A DNA stretch of 49,387 nucleotides from JAQBQZ01 sp964554765 (GCA_964554765.1 CAZKPS010000003.1:1-49387); one strand, 5' to 3'. Counted from the stretch's first letter, positions 21,479 to 30,332 are shown. Numbers and translations are program-made. Notes: generated from the letters alone by a model not told the origin.

Positions 21479-22474
21479 TTATTTTCTACTAATTACTCTC
21501 ATTACTGCTTTCTCTATAAATTTCTCTGTCATACCATAATGTTCCAAAAGTTGTTCGGGTGAGCCTGATTGTCCGAACAGATCTTTCACTCCTACAAATT
21601 CCATAGGCACGATATAGTTTTGTACGAGACATTCTGCAACTGCAGATCCCATTCCACCCGCAATCTGATGTTCTTCCACTGTTACTACAGCACCAGCCTT
21701 GTGAGCCACTTCAACAATTGTCTGTACATCAAGAGGTTTGATGGTTGCAAGGTTGACCACGATGCATCCAACATTCTTTTTCTTTAATTCTTCTGCGACA
21801 ACGAGCGCTCGGTGTACGAGTGCGCCTGTTGCTATAATTGCAACTTTTGGATTGCTACTTTCAAAAAATATTTGTGCCTTGCCGAGCATAAATGGTGTGT
21901 CAGTAGAAGTAATAACAGGAGTCTTCTCTCGTGCGAGTCGTAGATATACAGGACTCTTCACTTGGTCTTTGAATATTGCCTCTGTTGCCTTCCGAGCCTC
22001 TATCGCATCACACGGAGATACTACTATCATATTAGGTATCACACGAGTAATAGCTATATCCTCAATTGCTTGATGAGTTCCTCCATCAGGACCCACAGAT
22101 ACACCTGCATGAGAGCCGGCAATAATCACCTTGCGATTGTTGTAGCAAATTGTCGTTCGTATCTGCTCCCAGTTTCGTCCAGGAGAGAACATTGCATATG
22201 ATGAGATTGCAGGTATTTTACCCATTGCTGCCATCCCAGATGCGACAGATGCGAGGTTCTGCTCTGCAACACCAATCTCCACAAAGCGATTAGGAAATTT
22301 GTTTTTGAAATCAATCATTTTTGTAGACTCAGTAAGATCGGCACAGAGAGCCACGATTCTCTCATCTTTTTCTGCAGAAGAAACAAGACCCTCCCCGAAC
22401 CCATTCCTGATGGGAACTTGCTCCACATCCTTGCCGAAAATTTTACTATTCAGTTTTTGATTTATATTTAACAT
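21479..22474 (-). CDS. Transketolase, C-terminal subunit
   Basis: 331 aa holding the pyrimidine-binding and C-terminal domains of transketolase. The catalytic Glu that activates thiamine diphosphate is in FVEIGVAEQNLASVASGMA (about 65-83). Also seen: SSYAMFSPGRNWEQIR and SHAGVSVGPDGGTHQAIED for substrate and cofactor contacts. The partner N-half is at 23685-24551, about 1.2 kb upstream, separated by three genes and facing the same way. Together they should form the TktA2B2 enzyme of the non-oxidative pentose phosphate route. Confidence 0.93.
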   Translation of the reverse strand: MLNINQKLNSKIFGKDVEQVPIRNGFGEGLVSSAEKDERIVALCADLTESTKMIDFKNKFPNRFVEIGVAEQNLASVASGMAAMGKIPAISSYAMFSPGRNWEQIRTTICYNNRKVIIAGSHAGVSVGPDGGTHQAIEDIAITRVIPNMIVVSPCDAIEARKATEAIFKDQVKSPVYLRLAREKTPVITSTDTPFMLGKAQIFFESSNPKVAIIATGALVHRALVVAEELKKKNVGCIVVNLATIKPLDVQTIVEVAHKAGAVVTVEEHQIAGGMGSAVAECLVQNYIVPMEFVGVKDLFGQSGSPEQLLEHYGMTEKFIEKAVMRVISRK

Positions 22475-22608
22475 AAGTTTTGCCGAAGACCGTTTCCCAA
22501 AGTTACAAATACTTTTGGATTTAGCTTTGTATTTGATTCATTATACACATATTGTATCTTATAATTCATTCTTGCAAAAGCTATTGGGTGTGATAGTTTA
22601 CATACAAT
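22475..22608. promoter_or_regulatory. Divergent promoter region
   Basis: Between the minus-strand transketolase C-half and the plus-strand 83-aa gene. A minus-strand TATAAT at 22540-22545 is the best -10 for transketolase; on plus, TGtGATAGT lies 11 nt before the ATG at 22609. Confidence 0.35.
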
Positions 22609-22860
22609 ATGAGCACCTTCCAACCCCTATACGTCCATTTTGAATTGGTCGAACCTTATCAGGACAAAACATGCTTTTACGTTTTATGTTGCTTCCCCCA
22701 AGGAGCTGGCAATGTCGAGACACACCTCAGAGGAGAATATGCACACCTAATCAAAGATCAACAAGATGGTGTGGTGTTGCAGACCGTGCCAGCAGAAGGT
22801 TACACTCAAATCCTATGGGAAAACTTCGTCGAAATGGCAGATAACCGCCTCAATCCATAG
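22609..22860 (+). CDS. Hypothetical protein, 83 aa
   Basis: Function unknown. A soluble, mixed alpha/beta-looking protein (LYVHFELVEPYQDKTCFYVLCCF, then GVVLQTVPAEGYTQILWENFVEMAD). Support: lone plus-strand unit with a terminator whose stem contains the last codons and whose loop contains the stop TAG. The nearby frame in 22766-23074 is a shadow. Confidence 0.55.
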   Translation: MSTFQPLYVHFELVEPYQDKTCFYVLCCFPQGAGNVETHLRGEYAHLIKDQQDGVVLQTVPAEGYTQILWENFVEMADNRLNP

Positions 22861-22876
22861 GGTTGAGGCTTTTTTA
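22847..22876 (+). terminator. Rho-independent terminator overlapping a stop codon
   Basis: GCCTCAATCC-ATA-GGGTTGAGGC followed by TTTTTTA; the stop codon of the 83-aa gene covers the loop (22858-22860). Confidence 0.9.
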
Positions 22877-22893
22877 TCATTATTAACTACTCA

Positions 22894-23280
22894 TTATTTA
22901 TTACTCTTTTTCTCTCTATATGCCTTTTTTATTTGTTCGTACACTCCAGTACCGTGCGGGTCTTTATTATTTTTAAATAGGTGTGCTGGATATTTCTTTG
23001 CAGCTTTTTTGAGTTTGTCGTTTGCAGCTTTTTCGAGATCAAAAGACAAAAGATTTGCCATCTCAGCACAATAAATCACAATATCCCCTATTTCTGCTTT
23101 GATTTCCTCATATTTTTCTTTATTTTTCTTGACATCTTCTTTTGACCAGTTTTGCCATTGAAAGTGTTCAAGTAGCTCTGCCGACTCAATAGAAATAGAC
23201 TTTGATATATCCGCTGGAGGCAAATCATCCCAACTCCGTGCCTTCATATATTTATGAATTTTTTCTTGAAGTCTTTTCAT
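22894..23280 (-). CDS. MazG-like nucleotide pyrophosphohydrolase
   Basis: 128 aa all-alpha NTP-PPase. The metal-binding pattern is visible as IESAELLEHF in one helix and EEIKAEIGDIVIYC in the next (ExxE then ExxD). The family hydrolyses nucleoside triphosphates to monophosphates, cleaning (d)NTP pools; this short single-domain form resembles the dCTPase/iMazG branch. Terminal region Lys-rich. It follows the peptidoglycan-binding protein gene by 17 bp. Confidence 0.82.
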   Translation of the reverse strand: MKRLQEKIHKYMKARSWDDLPPADISKSISIESAELLEHFQWQNWSKEDVKKNKEKYEEIKAEIGDIVIYCAEMANLLSFDLEKAANDKLKKAAKKYPAHLFKNNKDPHGTGVYEQIKKAYREKKSNK

Positions 23281-23297
23281 TTTATATCATGAAGATA

Positions 23298-23639
23298 CTA
23301 TTTAATTCCGAGATCTTTAAGAATAGCATTCTTCGTCAACGGTCCGAAATTACCTATGGCTGGTTTTATGCCTTTTGACTTTTGATACTGTATAAGCGCA
23401 TATTTTGTTGCATTACCAAATAGAGTTGTCTCATTACCAAGAGATCCAATACACGACCCACTGCCTGAAATGTCATTCTGCAAATCATGAATACCTGCCC
23501 CGTCAAATGTTATACAATCATAAATATCCTGAGCGTGGAGATCTCTAGGTATTGAAATGTTAAGAAAAAATAATCCCGACATCAAAAAGATTGTGGATAT
23601 TTTTCTGGATATTTTTTTTACTTTTAATACCATAGTCAT
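23298..23639 (-). CDS. Secreted protein with C-terminal peptidoglycan-binding-like domain
   Basis: 113 aa: basic N-terminus, hydrophobic signal (about 14-33) and a likely cleavage near LHAQ-D. A short domain follows (about 67-113: ETTLFGNATKYALIQYQKSKGI...GNFGPLTKNAIL), the classic PG_binding_1 pattern. Two Cys (near 42 and 63) may form a disulfide. It should sit in or on the cell wall. TGaTATACT lies 7 nt before the first ATG (23639); a second ATG is at 23633. Confidence 0.75.
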   Translation of the reverse strand: MTMVLKVKKISRKISTIFLMSGLFFLNISIPRDLHAQDIYDCITFDGAGIHDLQNDISGSGSCIGSLGNETTLFGNATKYALIQYQKSKGIKPAIGNFGPLTKNAILKDLGIK

Positions 23640-23646
23640 CTAACTC

Positions 23647-23655
23647 AGTATATCA
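23647..23655 (-). promoter_or_regulatory. Extended -10, leaderless geometry
   Basis: TGaTATACT on the minus strand, 7 nt before the ATG at 23639. Confidence 0.45.
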
Positions 23656-23684
23656 CTGAAAATAATTCAGGAGCAACGGCAATT

Positions 23685-24551
23685 CTATAGATGCTCGGTT
23701 TTGATTCTACCATTTAGGGTTCTAAGTTCATTAAGTGCCCTAGCACCCTCATCTTTATTGTGCAGATAGCCATGAAATTCATACTTGCCTTCAAACTCCT
23801 TAACACCTTTCCCAGGAATAGTCTTTGCGATGATTGCGACTGGTTTATCCTTCACTTGATATGCTTTTTCTATTGATTCAATAAATTCTTTAATATTATT
23901 CCCATCTATGGCCTGCACATCAAATCCAAAGGATACAAATCGAGTATCGAGTGCTGAAAGAGGCATCACATCATCTGTGAATCCGTCGATCTGAATATTG
24001 TTTCTATCCACTATAACAATAAGATTGTGAAGTTTTTCTTTACCAGCAAGCATCATTGCTTCCCAGTTTTGCCCTTCATCAAGCTCTCCGTCTCCAGTGA
24101 GACAAAAGAATTTCTTTGCTGATGACCTGCTATCAATTCTTTCTGCTATAGCCATACCTACAGCCTGCGAAAGTCCACTTCCGAGTGGACCCGAACTCGT
24201 CTCAAGTAGAGGCAGAAACTCTCGATGTGGATGACCTTGAAGTCTTGAGCCGAACTTCCGAAGAGTCTTTAGTTCTTCTAATGGAAAATACCCTGAGTGT
24301 GCAAGTGCCGCATAGTAGACGGGACAAATATGTCCATTTGAAAGGATGAGCCTGTCACGATCACTCCAAGATGGATTCTTTGGATCGTGTTTTAGTATAT
24401 GAAAAAAGAGAGCCGAGAAAATATCAGACATTCCAAGAGGACCTGCAGTATGTCCCGATCCTGCAGCCAAAAGCATTTCGATAATAGATTCACGAATGTT
24501 GTTCGCCTTTGATTTGAGAAACTCTAATTTTTCTTCGGTGAGATGTTCCAC
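23685..24551 (-). CDS. Transketolase, N-terminal subunit
   Basis: 288 aa with the thiamine-diphosphate pyrophosphate-binding domain. GSGHTAGPLG (about 32-41) carries a catalytic His, GHPHRE another, and GDGELDEGQNWEAMMLAGKEKLHNLIVIVDRNN is the GDG...NN metal/ThDP motif. It pairs with the C-terminal subunit at 21479. The start is GTG (24549-24551); AGGG lies 4 nt upstream, within the 3' arm of a palindrome. Upstream lie rpe, rpiB and gap in the same direction. Confidence 0.93.
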   Translation of the reverse strand: MEHLTEEKLEFLKSKANNIRESIIEMLLAAGSGHTAGPLGMSDIFSALFFHILKHDPKNPSWSDRDRLILSNGHICPVYYAALAHSGYFPLEELKTLRKFGSRLQGHPHREFLPLLETSSGPLGSGLSQAVGMAIAERIDSRSSAKKFFCLTGDGELDEGQNWEAMMLAGKEKLHNLIVIVDRNNIQIDGFTDDVMPLSALDTRFVSFGFDVQAIDGNNIKEFIESIEKAYQVKDKPVAIIAKTIPGKGVKEFEGKYEFHGYLHNKDEGARALNELRTLNGRIKTEHL

Positions 24552-24554
24552 TTG

Positions 24555-24657
24555 CCCTGTAAAATTTTAGTTTGTAATATTTTAATTTATTATTTCGAAC
24601 TACTTTATTATACTGAAATAAATAATTTATGTATATCCTAACTAAAATTTTCCAGGG
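24555..24657 (-). repeat. Palindromic element between rpe and transketolase N-half
   Basis: Arms CCCTGTAAAATTTTAGTT (24555-24572) and AACTAAAATTTTCCAGGG (24640-24657) match in 17 of 18 pairs, with a loop of about 67 bp. It ends 3 nt before the GTG start, so the GGG arm is also the only Shine-Dalgarno-like sequence. Confidence 0.75.
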
Positions 24658-24667
24658 TGACCAAAAA

Positions 24668-25357
24668 TTAAATAGAATTTTTTATTTCCCGCTTTGCATC
24701 AATCGGACTAACACTATTTAGAATATATGAACCAACAACAAATCTCGTCGCACCTGCATCATATGAAGCACCTGCATTATCTGGTGTTACGCCACCATCG
24801 AGAGCTATCGGCATTGTAGGGAGCTCACCCTTGAGCCATTTGATTTTATCGAGTACTCTCTCATCAAACCTCTGTCCCTGGAATCCTAGATGTTCTATTG
24901 CTACAAACAAAATAAAGTCTGCATATGGAAGCAACTCCTCCACTCTCTCAACACCAGTTTGAAGTCTAAATGCAATTCCAATTTGAACCAATCCTTCTGT
25001 TCGAAGCTGATCAAGAAGTAGTCTATCCTCCTCAAGATCAATAGTTTCTGCATGGATGATAATTCGACTTGCTCCGAGTTTGATAAAATCTTGAATATGT
25101 TCAAAGGGTTTTTTGACCATAAGATGAAACTCAAAATCAAAATCTTCCCAAAAAGGCATACCTCTTTCTTCAGCAATAATCTCCTCAAAATTGATATCAG
25201 GTTTACCAAATGGCCATGATGACTCCTGTGTAAAAAGTCCATCACAGATATCAATATGTACCATACTCGATACACCTTTGAGCATCTCAAGCTTCTCCTC
25301 AAGATCTCTAAAATGTTTTGGAATTATTGCTGGAATTATTTCGATTGATTCGTCCAT
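24668..25357 (-). CDS. rpe: Ribulose-phosphate 3-epimerase-like TIM barrel
   Basis: 229 aa. Seen: IIPAIIP strand 1, MVHIDICDGLFT (metal-binding His and Asp in strand 2), FHLMVKKP strand 3, IIIHAE strand 4 and IALDGGVTPDNA with the second catalytic Asp, then FVVGSYIL. This is the order of Rpe, which interconverts ribulose-5-P and xylulose-5-P. Divergence at the ends leaves another sugar phosphate epimerase possible. It sits between rpiB and transketolase, which supports the call. Confidence 0.82.
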   Translation of the reverse strand: MDESIEIIPAIIPKHFRDLEEKLEMLKGVSSMVHIDICDGLFTQESSWPFGKPDINFEEIIAEERGMPFWEDFDFEFHLMVKKPFEHIQDFIKLGASRIIIHAETIDLEEDRLLLDQLRTEGLVQIGIAFRLQTGVERVEELLPYADFILFVAIEHLGFQGQRFDERVLDKIKWLKGELPTMPIALDGGVTPDNAGASYDAGATRFVVGSYILNSVSPIDAKREIKNSI

Positions 25358-25369
25358 TACTTTGATTGT

Positions 25370-25822
25370 TTAAATATTTAAATTATCTATCTCTTGAATT
25401 CTTTTTAAGTGTCGCGCTTCGTCAGAAAACGATGTCTCAAGCCAAAGATTTATTGCAACTTTCGCCTCCTCCACACTCACAAATCGAGCACCGAGCGACA
25501 ACACATTAGCATCATTATGTTCTCGTGACAACTTTATTATATCGAGACTGCCACCATACCAGACAGCAGCTCTAACGTTTGGAAATCTATTGGCCACAAT
25601 AGCCTCACCTTGACCTGAGCCACCAATTACAATAGCTTTTGAAGAAGGATCACTACTTACCTCGCGTGCCGCAAGTGAAATAAAGTCTGGATAATCATCC
25701 TTTGGCTCTGGCGAAAAATCTCCCTTATCTATTGATTCATAACCTAAAGATTTTACATATTCAATAAGAATACTCTTAAGTTCAAACCCTGCATGATCGC
25801 TCGCGAAGAAAAGTTTAGTCAT
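25370..25822 (-). CDS. rpiB: Ribose-5-phosphate isomerase B
   Basis: 150 aa from the ATG at 25822 (MTKLFFASDHAGFELK). SDHAG and the later IVIGGSGQGEAIVANR are the RpiB/LacA active-site motifs; NDANVLSLGAR follows as expected. It interconverts ribulose-5-P and ribose-5-P. A longer frame to 25861 would overlap gap; the ATG 1 nt beyond the gap stop is the natural operon start. Confidence 0.93.
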   Translation of the reverse strand: MTKLFFASDHAGFELKSILIEYVKSLGYESIDKGDFSPEPKDDYPDFISLAAREVSSDPSSKAIVIGGSGQGEAIVANRFPNVRAAVWYGGSLDIIKLSREHNDANVLSLGARFVSVEEAKVAINLWLETSFSDEARHLKRIQEIDNLNI

Positions 25823-25823
25823 A

Positions 25824-26888
25824 TTAATTATATCGAGGTGTCTGTAATCCCTTATCAACAACGGGAGTCTGTCCTGCTTTAATTACATGAAGAAGTAATG
25901 CATGAGTATATCCTATCTCGTTGTCATACCATGCGCAGATTTTAACAAGATTATCATCAACCACTCGAGTAAGACCTAGATCTGCAATAGATGCATAGAT
26001 TGACCCAACTATATCAGAAGATACAAGTTCATCTTTTGAGACAGCAAAAGTTTCTTTCCATCGAGCTTCTTTAGATGCAGCTTCAAGTATTTGATTTATT
26101 TCCTCTATATTAGTATTTCTTTTTGTAAGGATTGTTATATCTGCAATTGATCCTGCAATAACAGGTACACGCATAGATATACCGTCGAACTTTCCTGTAA
26201 GTTGTGGTAGTGCCTTTGAGACCGCAATAGCTGCACCAGTAGAAGTCGGAACAATATTTTGTGCCGCCGCACGACCCTCTTTCCAATCCTTTGGTTTTGG
26301 TCCATCAACCAGTGATTGACTCGCTGTATATCCATGAACAGTCGAGAGAATTGCCTTTTCGATACCAATTGCTTCGTCGATAATCGCCATTACAGGACTT
26401 GATGCATTTGTGGTACAAGATGCGTTCGAGGTAATTGGAGAATCCGCAAACTGGTTTTCATTTATACCCATAAGAATTGTTGGTACCTTTGGACTTCCTG
26501 CCTCATCTTTTGCTGGAGCAGAGATGACCACACGCTTTGCACCCGCAGTGATATGTCCGACTGCCTTTGAGTAGCTCGTAAAAAAACCTGTTGATTCAAC
26601 CACCACATCAATACCGAGATCTTTCCACGGAAGATTCGCAGGGTCTTTCTCACTATAGTACTGAACCTTTTTGCCTGCGATTGTGAGTGATTTCTTGTCA
26701 GATGCGACTTCAATAGCAAAACCACTTTTGCCATATGCACTATCAAACTTCATAAGATATGCAATATTATCAATATCACCCAAGTCATTGAGTGCCACAA
26801 CATCGAGCTCTGGCACGCTTTGTGCGACTTTGTAAAACGCTCTACCTATTCTTCCTGCACCATTGATAGCAACTTTTATTTTATTCAT
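25824..26888 (-). CDS. gap: Glyceraldehyde-3-phosphate dehydrogenase
   Basis: 354 aa. NAD-binding INGAGRIGR at 8-16; the catalytic SNASCTTN holds nucleophile C158, with the partner His in LSTVHGYTASQ. The C-terminal NEIGYTHALL is family-typical. It oxidises glyceraldehyde-3-P to 1,3-bisphosphoglycerate and is slightly longer than usual at the C-terminus. First gene of the gap-rpiB-rpe-tkt run. The ATG follows a GGG, recalling the other GGGATG starts here. Confidence 0.96.
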   Translation of the reverse strand: MNKIKVAINGAGRIGRAFYKVAQSVPELDVVALNDLGDIDNIAYLMKFDSAYGKSGFAIEVASDKKSLTIAGKKVQYYSEKDPANLPWKDLGIDVVVESTGFFTSYSKAVGHITAGAKRVVISAPAKDEAGSPKVPTILMGINENQFADSPITSNASCTTNASSPVMAIIDEAIGIEKAILSTVHGYTASQSLVDGPKPKDWKEGRAAAQNIVPTSTGAAIAVSKALPQLTGKFDGISMRVPVIAGSIADITILTKRNTNIEEINQILEAASKEARWKETFAVSKDELVSSDIVGSIYASIADLGLTRVVDDNLVKICAWYDNEIGYTHALLLHVIKAGQTPVVDKGLQTPRYN

Positions 26889-26967
26889 CCCAATAATAAA
26901 AATTTGTAATTACTTTTAGAAAACATAGATACAGTATACCAAGAGTATACTTCGGGCACCAGAGAAA

Positions 26968-28425
26968 CTAAATAACAAGAGAGATTAGAGTCTCTTTGAT
27001 TGTTTGTGGACTATATGAACCACCTGTAGCTTTCATCGCCTTACCCACAAGAGAGTTAAGTACAGCTTCCTTACCAGATTTATACTCGAGAACAACAGCT
27101 TCGTTTTGAGCAATAATATCAGTAAGTATACGCTTCAATTCCTCAGGATCATTCTTAAGAATCCACCCTTTTTCATCGGCGATTTTTTCTGGATCACCAC
27201 CCTCCTTAAAGAGAATAGCGAGAATATCTTTTGCCCCTCGACTTGAGAGTTTACCATCACGAACCATAAGCATCATCTTACCGAACGCACTAGGAAATAC
27301 CTGACCTGTTTCTGTTACCCCATTGTTTTTCATCATACCCGCAAGATCAGACACAATGTAGTTTGAAGCAAGCTTAATACACTCCTTGTCGTCACAGAAG
27401 TTTTCTATAGTCTGCTCAAAGAAATCTGCTAAATTTTTGTTGTCGATATAAAATTCAATATCATCTGCCTTGATACCATACTCTTTTTCATATCGTTCTC
27501 GTTTTGTTCGTGGGAGTTCTGCCATCTCCTTGCGAAGTTCTGTTTCGGCAAATTCAGGAATCTCTGATATATAAAGCTTTGGAATATCTGGCTCTGGAAA
27601 ATATCGATAATCGTGTGAATCCTCCTTTTTTCGTTGTGAAAAAGTTTTACCTGTAGTCTCATCAAATCCGCGAGTTTCCTGAACGATCACCTCCCCATTT
27701 TCGAGTACTCCAATATGTCGTTCGATCTCATAAATACATGCTCGTTCCACAGACTTAAACGAGTTGAGATTTTTAACCTCTACTTTAGTCCCAAGTTTGT
27801 TTGGATCCTTAGATACTGAAATGTTTGCTTCCACTCGCATCTCCCCTTTTTCCATATTTGCATCTGATGCACCGAGATATTGGAGTATGAGCTGAAATTC
27901 TTTTGCAAAAGCACTTGCCTCTCCACCTGAATGCATGACAGGTTCAGTCACGAGTTCCATAAGTGGGAGCGATGATCGGTTATAGTCCACAAGTGAATAA
28001 TCTCCAGTATCGTGTGAAGATTTGGCCGTATCTTCTTCGAGATGGATTCGAGTAAGATGAATATCTTTTGAAACATCGACTCCGTTTTCTTTTACTTTGA
28101 TCCTAATCTTTCCACCAGAAACAAAAGGATATTTATACTGACTGATCTGATAGCCTTTTGGAATATCTGGATAGAAATAGTTCTTTCGGTCGAACTCTGA
28201 AAAATCTGCGAGTGTACCCTCTACTGCAAGACCAACTTTGAGTGTATGTTTGATCGCCTCTTTGTTAGGCACCGGCAGGGTCCCTGGGTGGCCCATACAG
28301 ATAGGACATACATTTACATTAGGATTCTTCTCTTCTGGGTCATTCTTGCACGGACAAAACATCTTACTCTTCGTCTTGAGCTCGGCATGTATTTCTAGAC
28401 CAATAGTAGGGATGTATTCATTCAT
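26968..28425 (-). CDS. gatB: Asp/Glu-tRNA amidotransferase subunit B
   Basis: 485 aa from the ATG at 28425 (MNEYIPTIGLEIHAEL). The cradle domain shows IGLEIHAEL, a zinc-binding C-x-C...C-x-x-C set (FCPC, VCPIC), PKGYQISQYKYPF and EVKNLNSFKSVERA. The C-terminal YqeY-like helical tail ends SPQTIKETL. With GatA and GatC (not in the window) it converts misacylated Asp-tRNA(Asn)/Glu-tRNA(Gln). TGcTAGTAT lies 13 nt upstream, which argues against the longer frame to 28467. Confidence 0.95.
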   Translation of the reverse strand: MNEYIPTIGLEIHAELKTKSKMFCPCKNDPEEKNPNVNVCPICMGHPGTLPVPNKEAIKHTLKVGLAVEGTLADFSEFDRKNYFYPDIPKGYQISQYKYPFVSGGKIRIKVKENGVDVSKDIHLTRIHLEEDTAKSSHDTGDYSLVDYNRSSLPLMELVTEPVMHSGGEASAFAKEFQLILQYLGASDANMEKGEMRVEANISVSKDPNKLGTKVEVKNLNSFKSVERACIYEIERHIGVLENGEVIVQETRGFDETTGKTFSQRKKEDSHDYRYFPEPDIPKLYISEIPEFAETELRKEMAELPRTKRERYEKEYGIKADDIEFYIDNKNLADFFEQTIENFCDDKECIKLASNYIVSDLAGMMKNNGVTETGQVFPSAFGKMMLMVRDGKLSSRGAKDILAILFKEGGDPEKIADEKGWILKNDPEELKRILTDIIAQNEAVVLEYKSGKEAVLNSLVGKAMKATGGSYSPQTIKETLISLVI

Positions 28426-28469
28426 AATTTGTGCAACTATACTAGCATAAATACAGATATGGAACAAAA

Positions 28470-29240
28470 CTATTTAAACCAAGGGAAAAATGCATTAGTT
28501 CTCTTTTTATACTGTTCGAAATCAATATTTCCCTCATATTTCTTCTCAAGCATCGGTATACCTGAGACTTTTAAAATTAAAAACGAAATAACAAGGGGAG
28601 ATATGAGCGCCAAGTACCATAGACTTGAAGGTAGTACAATAAGAAAAATCCCCCACCAGAGTGTGACTTCTCCAAAATAATTTGGGTGCCTTGTATACTT
28701 CCACAAACCAGATGTCATAATCTTTCCTTTATTTTCAGGTAATGCGATAAATCGTTTTAACTGTAAGTCACCAATTAACTCAAACAAGAATCCATTTAGC
28801 CAGACCAACACTCCCACAATATTCAAAAAATTAAAACCTTCAGCATCTCTCAATGAAACAAAAAGAGACATAGAGATAAGTAACATGAGAGCACCTTGTA
28901 GTAAAAAAATTTGAAAATATGACCGGACTGGGAACCACTTCCCCCAATCCTCTCTCCATTTCTTGTATCTAAAATCCTCGTCTTTATTCCAGTTGCGCAA
29001 ATAAATATGAGCTGAGAGTCGAAGTCCCCATGCTGTTGTCATTGCTAGCACAATACTTGATTTGATACCAAAATCAAAAGAAGTTAGACACACTATCCCA
29101 GTACCCACAAACCCAAGACCCCATATAACATCTGCAATATCAGCTCTTTCTTTGTATAGAGAATACAGAAAAAACAAAGACATAAAAATAAACACAAACA
29201 GAGATCCTGATAACAAAATATCGAAAAGTGAATTTTGCAT
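28470..29240 (-). CDS. DUF1295 membrane protein (steroid-reductase-like/ICMT-like)
   Basis: 256 aa with about six membrane segments. The C-terminal LWKYTRHPNYFGEVTLWWGIFLIVL is the hallmark of the DUF1295 / isoprenylcysteine-methyltransferase-like superfamily, where this loop binds NADPH or SAM. FRYKKWREDWGKWFPVRSYFQIFLLQG is also typical of DUF1295. Substrate unknown. It begins 5 bp after the obg stop, so it is co-transcribed with obg. Confidence 0.85.
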   Translation of the reverse strand: MQNSLFDILLSGSLFVFIFMSLFFLYSLYKERADIADVIWGLGFVGTGIVCLTSFDFGIKSSIVLAMTTAWGLRLSAHIYLRNWNKDEDFRYKKWREDWGKWFPVRSYFQIFLLQGALMLLISMSLFVSLRDAEGFNFLNIVGVLVWLNGFLFELIGDLQLKRFIALPENKGKIMTSGLWKYTRHPNYFGEVTLWWGIFLIVLPSSLWYLALISPLVISFLILKVSGIPMLEKKYEGNIDFEQYKKRTNAFFPWFK

Positions 29241-29245
29241 CGGTT

Positions 29246-30232
29246 TTATTTTTTGTTAAATGTCGCAGTAATAAAGTTAGAAAGATGTTTAAGAGCATCT
29301 GTATCATAGACAGAGACTGTTATTACCTTTTTACCTGCCCAGACACCTTTTGCTTTTGTGAGTTTTTCAATTTTTTTATTGAGTTCTTCTGGAGTAAAAA
29401 CATCTGATTTAGTAATAAGAATTATCTCTTCTTTTTCAGCAAGAGATTTATCAGATTCCTTTAGCTCCTTTCTAATTGTTTGATACACTTCTTTGAAATC
29501 TTCATTCTCAGCAGAAATACAATGAAGTATTGCTCGGGTCCGTTTGATGTGTCGAAGGAATTTATGTCCGAGACCTCGCCCTTCTGAGGCGCCTTCGATG
29601 AGTCCTGGAATATCAGCAAGTATCACACCAAAGAGATCTCCGAGATTTGGCTCAATAGTAGTAAAGGCATATGCGCCCACTTTCGCATGAGCTCGTGTAA
29701 GAGCGTTTAGGAGTGAAGACTTGCCTGCATTTGGAAGTCCCACAAGTCCCACATCAGCAACAATCTGGAGTTCAATATAAAACTCTGCTTCTTCACCAAT
29801 AGCTCCTGGAGTAAACTCTTCAGGAGAACGATTAACAGAGCTTTTGAAAAATTCATTACCCACTCCACCTCGTCCACCTTTTAGAATCATCTTTACATCT
29901 TCACGCGTATCAAGAGAAAACACTTCTCCCGTATCGAGATTTTTGACCACAGTACCTACAGGAAGTTCTATATAGAGATCGAGACCATCCTTTCCATGCA
30001 TACTGTTTTTTGCTCCAGGTGCACCATTTTCTGCTTGAAACTTTTTCTTAGATTTGTATCGCTGGAGAATCGAGAGATCGCTCACAGCTTTGATATATAC
30101 ATCCCCTCCCCGTCCACCATTACCACCAGATGGTCCAGAAAACTCTTTTCCCTTCTCATGTCTCCATCTGACAACACCGTCACCTCCTTTGCCCGCCTTT
30201 GCAAATACTGTTAGTTCGTCGATGAAAGCCAT
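29246..30232 (-). CDS. obg: Obg/CgtA GTPase
   Basis: 329 aa from the ATG at 30232 (MAFIDELTVFAKAGKGGDGVV). The Gly-rich Obg fold (about 1-156) contains SGPSGGNGGRGGDV. The GTPase domain shows P-loop GLPNAGKSSLL, DIPGLIEGASEGRGLGHKFLRHI (switch II) and ITKSD (G4). Obg assists 50S ribosome maturation. The C-terminal OCT domain is absent. A longer upstream frame runs through an AT-rich spacer and is not credible. Confidence 0.95.
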   Translation of the reverse strand: MAFIDELTVFAKAGKGGDGVVRWRHEKGKEFSGPSGGNGGRGGDVYIKAVSDLSILQRYKSKKKFQAENGAPGAKNSMHGKDGLDLYIELPVGTVVKNLDTGEVFSLDTREDVKMILKGGRGGVGNEFFKSSVNRSPEEFTPGAIGEEAEFYIELQIVADVGLVGLPNAGKSSLLNALTRAHAKVGAYAFTTIEPNLGDLFGVILADIPGLIEGASEGRGLGHKFLRHIKRTRAILHCISAENEDFKEVYQTIRKELKESDKSLAEKEEIILITKSDVFTPEELNKKIEKLTKAKGVWAGKKVITVSVYDTDALKHLSNFITATFNKK

Positions 30233-30297
30233 AAATTTGAATATTGTAGTTAGAATACTGAATATAGAATAATTAAATACATAAAGATTATAACACA

Positions 30298-30332
30298 GAT
30301 TGAGCACGGCGCCTACGGCGCCGTGCTCAATC
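30298..30332 (-). terminator. Long GC-rich hairpin behind the MYG1 gene
   Basis: GATTGAGCACGGCGCC-TAC-GGCGCCGTGCTCAATC, perfect 16-bp arms. Weak U-tract on either side, so a terminator or REP-like element. Confidence 0.6.

Noticed and set aside
22766..23074. 102-codon plus-strand frame
   Set aside because: Overlaps the 83-aa gene, crosses its terminator and runs antisense to the MazG-like gene.
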